Positions 55,439 to 64,000 of a DNA stretch of 64,000 bases are shown here, piece after piece (position 1 is the first letter of the stretch; every line of letters begins with the position of its first letter). Origin of the DNA: Thalassia testudinum (lineage: Eukaryota > Streptophyta > Magnoliopsida > Alismatales > Hydrocharitaceae); the NCBI GenBank assembly GCA_037157565.1, contig JAZHRO010000012.1:5854501-5918500 (forward strand), in the 5' to 3' direction. Made by a program: the position numbers and the translations under genes. Under the pieces are notes generated by a model. It saw nothing but the letters and a program-made list of their open reading frames with translations. It had not been told where the DNA came from and searched no databases.

Positions 55439-57752
55439 TGATGGTAACACCATCAACCTTCATATCTGGCTTAATTTTGCTAAGTTCTAAGGTTATATTC
55501 ATTTAATTAATCATAAAAGGGATATAATTGAAGAATATCAAAACTTGGAGGACTTACATAAAAATTGGTTAAGTCTATTGTTTTAATAACAAAATACAAG
55601 TGCAAATTAATTCAAGGATAAACCTATACTTAATTTAAGGTCAAATAAGCTAAAATTTCCAACAAGTGCGGCTACTTCAATTGATTTAATTGAAAAGGTT
55701 ATGATGAAAATAAATGTAATATAAACCTTCTAAAAATCATTTTAAAAAATTCTATATGGTTTAGAACATTCAATGTTACAAAATGACCCTATTTTGACCA
55801 AAAATAGAGAGTAAGGTACGTAATTGATACATTTTAGGTAAAATCATAAATTGACTAGTCAAACTTCATCAAAACACAAAATTGAAGTCAGTAATAGATT
55901 TCTTAGGTAAAAATTAGGTTACCCTAAAAATTTGAGTCTAATTGGATATCATCTCCACCCATATTGCAAATTGGCCCTCAATTCTTGAATTTCTCTCATC
56001 TTAATCCAATTTCCTCTCATTCAGGTCCAAAAATCATTCATTCTGGTCCCTAACTATCGTCAGCCATCTTTCTCCTCTAGCAAGCTGCAACATTCACAAG
56101 ACCACAACTTTGGAGGCGGATTTCTCTTAATCCTTTCGCTAGAATCTCGCAAATCCTGGTTGAGATTTTCCTCAATCATTCCCACGTTCATTGCCTCAAT
56201 CCCAAGCTGTTCTTGCCAACTGTGGTCGTCGACATTCGAGCTTGAAAACCTCACTGGAGCAAGCATGATCACCTTCAATCACAACCGCGAATTGGCCTTA
56301 ATTGCAGCTGCCACTCATCTATAAAGCACGGTCGTACCCGTACGAGTTTCCTCGTCGAGTTTTTGGCATGTCTTCCACCTCTTCTTCTTCGTCCAAAGGC
56401 TGCCATTAAGGCTGACCTTGGAGCTTCTCCGACCTCATTGTTTGGACACTCCCATGTACAATAGGGAGAGGGCTTTTCTTCCTCGTTCGCTCATCGAGCT
56501 TCTAGTCAAAGAAGTTGGTTTCTTCGACCTCTTCTTCATTCCAACTTCCTTATAGGACCCTCCTCCTTCGTCACGGCTGGCAGGCCAAAATCGATCATTC
56601 CTCATCCTCCATAAGGTAGTTCTTTTTCCTTCTCTTGCTCCATAGAGTACCTTAGTTATTTTAGATTAGGAAAATACCCACAAACACCACCTCCACCACA
56701 TCATCTTCCTCGCAAACAACGAGACTTTGGCCACACACCGGTAAGTCCCTCTGTCTTGCTCCACGCTGCCTCCCTCATTGCCAACCACCCATGAAGCTCC
56801 GCAACACCTTCATGATCAAAAGCCCTAAGTTTATTGAGGGTTTCGAGAACCCATGTGCTCCACCAGACGCTACCCATCTCTGGAGGCTTCCTCAACTTTG
56901 GCTGGCCTCCTCCGGTCTCGTCATAACAAATTGCCACCTTCATCACCTTTAGCAAGGTTAGCCGATGCTCTTCAACCCTTCGGTTGAGCCCGAAGACCTC
57001 TCCTTTGCACGATCGACCTCGCCCGCTGCCGCCATCTTCCTCGAGGTCGGCAGCCATTCACTAGCCATCACCAGCCACTCAAGCACCGTGTAAAGCTATG
57101 TGGCACCTTGCAGTACACATTCCAACCTTCAGTAAGGCATTTCACGATCTATGTTGCCGCCATCAACCTTCCTCAAGCTCTGCACGCATAAAAAGCTCAA
57201 GCTCTGATAGCTGGTAGGGGGTTGTTTAAGAGAAAAATATTTTATAGGGACTAAATTACAATTTTTCAGAGGCCCAAACACAAGTGACTCAATACTTTCT
57301 AAACTTTCAGGAACTAAATTGTAGTATCTTTGGGTTAATAATTGACTTGCCTTGATTATTGGATATTTGGGGATTTCATGGGATTAATTTATTCTTCAAA
57401 CATTATTTGAATTGTTAGTGTTTAATCGCAATAATTTTTATATTACTTTGTTAAGCATTAATTGATTAGAAAGATCCCAATTTTTTTAATTATGAAGTTG
57501 GTTTCTCATTGTTGTGTGTCCCTTATTTGGAATCTTTTCTCTACATTTTGAACAAGATTTTGTAAAAAAAGGGGATTTTAAATTAATCATATTGCATCTA
57601 GTTCTTGGACTATAAGCTCGGATAGTGGTTTTCGTGCAATTTATTTTCTCTCTGAGATAACCTCAAACTCATATTTTGAGATTTATAAATTTAAGTGTTG
57701 GTTCGCTCTAGTCACTTATACTATGACGTGTTTCCTAAACCTCGACAAAGCA
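55439..57752 (+). mobile_element. LTR J, Athila-like, plus orientation
   Basis: It starts TGATGGTAACACCATCAACC and ends about ...GACAAAGCA. In between it has ACCTAATTT-type blocks and the 3' family block ACCTCAAACTCATATTTTGAG near 57660, followed by ACTTATACTATGACG, corresponding to GACTATACTGCAACACG of LTR B. No PBS follows and the flanks ACCGT and TATTA do not match, so solo status is not proven. Minus frame 56701-57057 is low-complexity. Confidence 0.6.
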
Positions 57753-58139
57753 TATTAACAGCCATATATCCAACATAGACCATATAGACCATAATATCAA
57801 ATATATAAATGCCATATAGACCACATACATATCTAGACCCCTCATTTTTCAAATCCAATCTTGAGCCAAATGTCACAAGGGTACGTATTAAATGAAAAAC
57901 CCGAACTCTCCTATCCGTGCTCCTCTTTGTCCTTTGGATACTCTATCCTAGGCAATTGTACTACTTTCTCCTCTCTCAGACATTGTCCTCCTCAACTCGA
58001 CATGTCCTCCTCGAGTTCTAACATGTGATCGAGTATCAGTGCTTTGTTTGCTACAAACATTTCATCTTTCTTGTAGTGGAATATCCTCTCCATCACATAC
58101 AAGGATATCTACTTCAAATAATGTGTCCTTGCTCAAGAC
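57753..58139. other. unassigned spacer
   Basis: No gene. A short direct repetition of ATATAGACCA/ATATCAAATATAT occurs at 57770-57835. Confidence 0.3.
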
Positions 58140-58403
58140 GACGTGCTTGATAGATGTGTCCCCACTTCAAAGAATGTACTAGATGGTTGCGTCCTTGCTT
58201 TGAATGGTGTATTTGATGGATGCATCCATGCTTCGAAAAATGTGGTAGACAGTTGTGGAGTTGTTTCGAACAACGCATTGCACTATTGTGTTCATGCTCC
58301 AAACAATGTGTTGGATTGTTGTGTCCATGCTTCGAACAATGCGTTGGAGTGTTGTGCCCCTACTTCGAATAACAAGCTAAACTGTTGTGTACCTTCTAAC
58401 AAG
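58140..58403 (+). repeat. 33-bp minisatellite, 8 units, in frame
   Basis: Eight degenerate 33-bp units (for example around AATGTGTTGGATTGTTGTGT), so an open frame stays open through all of them and would code 11-residue repeats of the type NVLDCCVHASN with one or two Cys per unit. There is no ATG at the start, no domain and no promoter, so I annotate a tandem repeat, not a gene. A ninth, poorer unit may precede it. Confidence 0.8.
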
Positions 58404-58429
58404 TCGATCTTCGCTTGCTTTGAAATTTC

Positions 58430-59190
58430 AAACATAAATTATCGTGTCAATGTATTTAGTTGCATGGTAGAAAATCACTTTTCAAAATATTTATTACTCA
58501 AAATCTAACCACGAAAATAGTTAAGTCATCTCCACAAGGAGGAATTAGCCTATTGGACTAGTGAGTGGTGACTCATTTATTCAGGAATCTCAATGAATGC
58601 ACCTATTCTTTAGTGCAACTCGTTGCCCTCATAAATTCTCATTCTAAGCAATTGATCAAGACTGTAGGTGTTTATATGCAAAATTACCACAATATAATAT
58701 TCTATTAAATAATGATCTTGGTAATGGTAATCAACATAAATACTAATTTCCAATAAAAGATTCCTTGTTCGCTGTAATTAATGTGACATACTCTATATAA
58801 TTCATGAGATACTCAACAATAAGTAATTTATCAAGAATAGGGGGATATTCATGCAAATTCGATGCAATATATTAAATCAGAAAATAAATGAATAGGAATC
58901 CGAAAATGGCATTCACCGTAATTTTTAACAAGGAGAAGAATAAGGGATTTCGTCTCTCTCCATCGTACGTGCGTGGGGAAGCTTTATCGGAGGAGCTGCT
59001 GTGGGTGAAGGTGTGTCGGAGGAGGAGCTTGAGATGGCAGCGAAGGCATGGCTGATTGCACAGCAATCATGGGTCCTAATTAACCTAAATAATGTTTGAA
59101 CCTAGCTTAATTTGTGGATATTGCACTCATATCTTGTATATCATGCATTGCATCTATCTATTTAGAATAAGATGAGATATCCTGCTATTT
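58430..59190 (-). repeat. Athila-like LTR fragment M
   Basis: The block AAGTCATCTCCACAAGGAGG at about 58524 matches CGTCTCCACAGGGAGG of LTR G. The high end (GCATTGCATCTATCTATTTAG) resembles the E-type LTR end near 36420-36500. Ends are not resolved. Confidence 0.4.
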
Positions 59191-61061
59191 AATGATTTTT
59201 ATTACTATTTGCGGGTAATAAAGTGATCCATGAAGGAGATAGTGGAATAAAGCAATAAAAGAAGAAGAAGACTAATCCAGATAAGAGGAGTGAGGAGGAT
59301 AGCCTTATCCCTACCCTCAAAAACCCTAGGACAACCTTCCCAAACCCAAAACAACCTCCATTAGGGCACCTTAGCCTCAAAACCCAAACATGGATAGCAC
59401 TATCCATGTTCTTATCCACTCTATCCCTCTCCAAAACACTTAGGAACCAAAACCCACCTTAGAAAACCTAAAACCCACTCTCAAGCACCTTTTAGGACGT
59501 CCAGCCAGATTTCTGTAGAATAGCAATCTAGGAAGTCAAAACTCATACTGACACAGAATTGGACATCTAATTTATTGTCCGGACATCTAATTTATTGTCC
59601 AGACATCCAATTTTATAGTATAAGACCTCTGACCACTATCCTAGACATCTGATACTGCTGTCTGGTTCTTGATTTTGGTGTTGGAAGCCCTAGTTTGACT
59701 ATTTTGACCTAGGAACCCCACCGGACACCCTAGGAAACCTAATTAGAGACCTCCTAAGCCTAGTTCACTATCCATAGCCCTACTTATCCTATCCCTAACC
59801 CAGTTGAACCATCCCATACCTAATTGGGTGCATCTACAGTTGATCGGGTGCACCTGAGCCTAATTAGATTCACCCAGGATCAAATTGACTCATACCTATT
59901 AGGGTTACCCTAGCCTAATCACATGCACACATCCAATTAGACTTGACCTAGACCTAATTAGGATCACTCCAATCCAATTGGACTTTCCTAAGCCTAATTA
60001 GGTCCATACCCACCTAATCTAGGTCAACCTAACCTAGATTTACCAAAACCCACACAACATCACTCTACGAAATTCAAATCACACACAAACACCTTCCTAA
60101 ATCCTACCTTCCTATTCTACCCCTACCAAACCCACACAAACCCACTCTTGGAAACCCTAAAACCCATGTGTCAACTCTAGATCCTACATTGGTGGAAATT
60201 CTATTTTGGGAGCCACCAAAAGTGGCAACTACCATTTTGAAGTTGCCTTCCCATAAAAGCCAAAATGAAGAGCCATGAAATTATTCACCATTTCCATTCA
60301 CTCTCCCATCCATTCTCCTCCCACTTGCGACCACACCTCCTCCTCTCCCTCTCAAGGCCGTCCTCCTCCAAGGCTCCCTCCATGGATGGCTAGAAGAAGC
60401 TCTCCTCCAAGCTTCTTCAAGGGTGGCAAGAAGAAGAGCTTGAGGATGCAGCACCATGTGGGCATACCTTCTTCCTCCACCATAGAGGGTCCATGCCCCA
60501 TTTTCTTTTCCTCTTAGATGGCCATAGAGAAGACCCTCCTCAAGGTCTTCTCAAGGACGATCATTAGTAGAGAAAGGGTGCAACACCCTCCTCTCTCCAC
60601 TTGGGTGCACACACCCATCCTCCTCTCTTTAGTGGACGGCCAAGAAGTCTTCTCCTTAGCCTCTCTTGGTTGATCCCTTTCTTTAGTTTAGCTTTATTTC
60701 CATGTATTCAGATTTTATAGTGACTTAATTTTTTATGCATGATACTCTTGTCTAATGGTTTTATATGCATGCTATTATCTTCACGGCTTACAACTTTGAT
60801 GCATGCTTTCATTTCGTGTTTCAAAATAAAGATCAAAAACACAAAAAGACAAAAATATTAGGTTAGATTAGATTTAGGTTAGATTAAGCCAATCCAAATC
60901 TCAACTTGTTTTCATGCCTCCCAAAGACGAACGACCGAGACTCAAGTTTTCAAAAGAATAAAATCAATCGAGTTTCGATATTATAATTGTTTTTGTCAAG
61001 GGGATTTCACAACTATACTACGACGTTGTTTTTCGAAAACTCATAATTTCCATGCTTGTCA
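59191..61061 (+). repeat. 5' LTR of element N, plus strand (left end uncertain)
   Basis: The right end is firm: ...CATGCTTGTCA followed by AA and a tRNA-Asp-type PBS. Upstream are GACGAACGACCGAGACTCAAG (the family block, near 60930) and CTATACTACGACG (61013), as in LTR B. Degenerate GACATCT motifs occur at 59555-59660. The left end is placed at TGATTTTTATTACT only by analogy. The frame 60275-60517 is a Ser/Pro-rich LTR leader, not a gene. Confidence 0.55.
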
Positions 61062-61063
61062 AA

Positions 61064-61081
61064 TGGCGCAGTTGTCGGGGA
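61064..61081 (+). promoter_or_regulatory. primer-binding site, tRNA-Asp type (element N)
   Basis: TGGCGCAGTTGTCGGGGA, two mismatches to the complement of the plant tRNA-Asp 3' end. It identifies N as a plus-strand Athila-like element. Confidence 0.85.
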
Positions 61082-62644
61082 GGCAACACGCGAGTTTAGA
61101 TTTGGATTTGCTTAACTTTTTATTATTTTGATTGTAGGGTGTCAAGATGAGGATCCGCGCACACATCGACCTGTGGTGAAGACTGCAGGTATTTTCTTCA
61201 TCTCTAGTTTGTTGCTTTCTTAGGTTAGAAAAAGAAAACAATATATATATATAAATTCAAATTCAAATTTTTGGATTCAAATTTAAAAAAAAAAATTCTT
61301 TCTTTGGTGTGTGTTTTAACTTGAAAGCTATTTAAACACACCAAAGTCAGATTTGAAAATTCGGCCAATAAATATTGATGATATTCAAAAATTTATTGCC
61401 GTCAAATTAGGTTTTCAAACCAGCTTTCCAGCACCACCTTTTATTTGGAAAAATTCACACAGTACAAATTTTAAAAATTCATAAAGTGGAAGGGGGTCAG
61501 AACAGCCTGCACTCTGATTTTATATAAATTTAAACGTTAATTATGACCTCTACATAAATCATATCTCTTTGAAATTTATGGGGTTGGAAAGCCACTGAAA
61601 GCTAGTTGTTTCTAGAAATTTTCAAGAATTTTTGAATTTTCTTTGATATTGTTTCAAACTGAATTACTCGCAGGGTGTCTATCTGGCCAGTTTGACCTTC
61701 TGACACTAAAAGATTCTTGAAAAATTACAAGAAATAGTAAAAATCATAAAAAAATTCCTGAAAGACCTATTGAGAAAGGAATATCTCTATTAAATTTCAT
61801 ATTATTTTTCTTCAGTTACTGATTTGGGGAGTAATTTCAAGTTAGATTAAGGTCTAACTGCAGATTTTAGAAGAAGCACAAACCCCAGGTAATTCACATT
61901 AGGGTTTAAATTTAGAGACCCAAAACAAACTTGTCTGAGGCTAATTTGGGTGTAATTGCATGAGAAGGGATTTATAGTGATTGGTTGTCCACCCCCTCAC
62001 CCACTTGAACTGAAATTGATCTACATTTCAACTTAGGCAACCAATTAGGTCTATTTCACTTAGTAGTGGTGCATTAAAACCATTGTTTTCCTTGATTGGG
62101 TCTCACCACTTCTACCTTATTAGACTTAAAAGCATCATATAGACCTATCTGAGATTAGGGTTTCCACACTAGGGTAGAGCACATTTACATACTGTACTTA
62201 AAAGGAAATTCATATAACAATTGGGACTCGCAAAACCTGTTGCGTGCTTCACTACAATCTTGTTTGAATTGACCTAAACAAGGAAACCATAAAAGAAAAA
62301 AAAATTAATACAAGCACTTGAACCATAAAATCCACTACACCAATTAAAGCTCGTATTGAAAATCCTTTGTTTGTGCACTTCACACTCTAAATCAAATTTT
62401 AAGGGCAACATCCCCAAAACGTCCAATCACATTCCAAGAGCACTCTAAGCCCAAGCCTAAAACTAAGTAGACATGCCCTAGGCTGGAGAAATTTAGTAGA
62501 CGTGCCCTAGGCTGGACAAATTTACTTGGTAACCAAATTTAATTGGGTAAAAATCAAGGCCTTGTCTATTTGGACCAACTGGTGACAAGAAAGGTCAGTG
62601 CGGTAACCACATTAACCTCTAGTGGTGTCCCGCCGTGCGGGGTG
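61082..62644 (+). mobile_element. internal leader of element N, non-coding as far as seen
   Basis: AT-rich DNA with no open frame of note over 1.5 kb; an autonomous element would be coding gag by here. It is cut at 62645 by a Sirevirus LTR. The remainder may continue beyond the window. Confidence 0.55.
62466..62523. repeat. 29-bp direct duplication
   Basis: Two adjacent 29-bp units beginning AGTAGAC and containing TGCCCTAGGCTGGA, differing at two positions. Confidence 0.85.
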
Positions 62645-64000
62645 TGTTGGTGCTAGAGTACCGCGATCGTTTATTTTGATGATAACAAAACACGTGTCAT
62701 TTAACATTTGCACCTGGAGTCTTAGATTTCAGGTCAATCGCAAATGGAGACATGGTTAGACGGAGTTCGAGCTCGCATCCATGGCAGATTGGAGGAGCTT
62801 GACGAAGAATAAAGGAGCTTCACAAGGAGCGATAGCTTGAGGAAGGAAGGAGATGAAGAATATGATAGATTTCCTTTCCTTGTACTCTATGTATTTTTGT
62901 TTCTTTTGTTGCTCTTTATTTTGTTACTTAGATTCATGTTAAAGAGCCTCAAAGAACCCTTACAGTAGTCCTAGGAACACCTGCACAAACCTAGGGCACT
63001 TAGGTTTTATGTAAAGAACTTAGAAAACCAACCTAAGGTTCAAATAGCTTTTTCAGACGTCTAATCTGAAAATCAGACGTCTGATAAATACTTTTAAGAC
63101 GTCTGACTGTTGACTCAGACGTCTGATTATGTTTAGGCTGGACTTAGTTAGTTATGTCTGATGAAATCAGACGTCCAGACCTTAGTCCAGACATCTTAGA
63201 AGATGTCTGATATTTTTGCCAGACGTCCAATTAGTGGACTGTTGGCTGCCTTAGTAAACATTGAAGAAAATGACCGTTGCCTCGTATCAGACGTCCGTAG
63301 AGGACACCCGACGTCTAATACATGACCGTTTTGCCTCGACTGACCCAAAATCTCTTCTCAGAGATTTTATAGCCGTTGCACTCTCTTGGAAATCCATTCC
63401 CGTGGAAAAGTAGGTTTTTAGACATCCAGACATCTTTCTAGACGTCCTGTATGTCGTCTAATGACAATTCACTCGAACCCAATTGTAGATCTTATTTAAG
63501 TTAGGAAGGAAACCCGCCTAAAATCAGATGTATGACTTTGTTCCCAGATGCCTTAAAATGGTTTTCCAGACGTCGGATGCTAGAATCAGACGTCTGATAA
63601 CCCTGTCAGTGTAATGATTAATCCTAATTTCGGCCTGATTTTCTTGGAGCTTGCACCCAACGGCTATGGAAGCCTTCCAAGGCCTTCCAAAGCCTTCTTA
63701 GGGCCTCTATAAATAGAGGAGAACCCTTGCCACTCAAACATATACCAAGACACATCCAAGCTACATACTTTCCACTTTTTAGTGTCTAAAAGAAGAAGAA
63801 GATCATATAGAAGAAAGCTCTTGATCTCCAAGCTTAGTTCTACACCTAGAGAGCCTGATTCTTGCTGTGCACCCGCTCTCCCTCCGCGATTACGAGAGCG
63901 ACAAAGCGCTACCACGTGGTTCACGCATCTGCGTCGTCGAGCACTTCCACCAAAGCGAAGCATCCTTACTCCTATAGAAGCTTAGTTTTAGAATATCTTT
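62645..64000 (+). mobile_element. Sirevirus LTR, plus orientation, cut by window end
   Basis: Starts TGTTGGTGCTAGAGTACC and follows the 1727-bp LTR in order: GATGATAACAAAACACGTGT, the reading toward GCTCTTTATTTTG, the GACGTCT array (63050-63600), TATA box CTATAAATAG at 63707-63716 and the transcribed leader. The last ~370 bp lie outside. It is more diverged than the copies at 15-20 kb. Whether it is solo or begins an element cannot be seen. Confidence 0.88.

Noticed and set aside
58143..58508. Cys-rich 121-residue frame as a secreted peptide gene
   Set aside because: No ATG start, no signal peptide; fully explained by a 33-bp tandem repeat.

Overview
This window is intergenic, repeat-dominated nuclear DNA of a flowering plant. 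I found no intact host gene, rRNA, tRNA gene or CRISPR array. Almost everything recognisable is a plant LTR retrotransposon. The evidence is initiator-Met, Asp and Tat-type primer-binding sites, gag/protease/reverse-transcriptase remnants of the Tekay and Tat lineages of Ty3/gypsy, a Sirevirus (Ty1/copia) gag, LTRs with TG...CA ends, and nested insertions, two of them with exact 5-bp target duplications. I cannot name the species.

Layout. 1-5.6 kb: 5' part of a minus-strand Tekay/Del-type chromovirus (RT, protease, gag, PBS, long LTR), all decayed. 6.4-21.3 kb: a plus-strand Tat-lineage gypsy element (LTR, PBS, gag, protease, RT) hit by three later insertions: solo LTR A (6763-9446) in its own LTR, solo LTR B (12060-14802, TSD GATAG) inside protease, and a Sirevirus composite (15183-20703, TSD GCTAC) just ahead of RT. 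The composite has three LTRs in tandem and only a gag gene, which lacks a zinc knuckle. 21.3-36.5 kb: a mosaic of Athila-like, tRNA-Asp-primed, RT-less elements on the minus strand. Element C (22.0-28.4 kb) appears to sit in the 3' LTR of element E (28.4-36.5 kb plus a stub at 21.9 kb), and E carries a solo Sirevirus LTR in its only ORF. 36.5-38.0 kb: a scar of three unrelated LTR fragments. 38.7-41.3 kb: solo LTR K. 41.3-50.0 kb: mostly unrecognised AT-rich DNA with one foldback repeat. 50.0-57.8 kb: element H (same RT-less type, acidic ORF) and LTR J. 58.1-58.4 kb: an in-frame 33-bp minisatellite. 58.4-62.6 kb: two more LTRs, one with a PBS. 62.6 kb to the end: another Sirevirus LTR.

Three things deserve most attention. 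(1) A dyad motif with core GACGTCT is packed into the Sirevirus LTRs (12 exact copies in about 550 bp of one LTR), and close variants occur in the Tekay LTR and several Athila-like LTRs. (2) The RT-less Athila-like elements C, E and H share an ORF plan and a polypurine module; in C and E that module is present twice, once near the ORF end and once at the 3' LTR. (3) The three-LTR Sirevirus can be reconstructed to the base: remnant 476 bp plus deletions of 1134 and 117 bp equals the 1727-bp full LTR. All similarity statements are by eye within this window; no database was searched.
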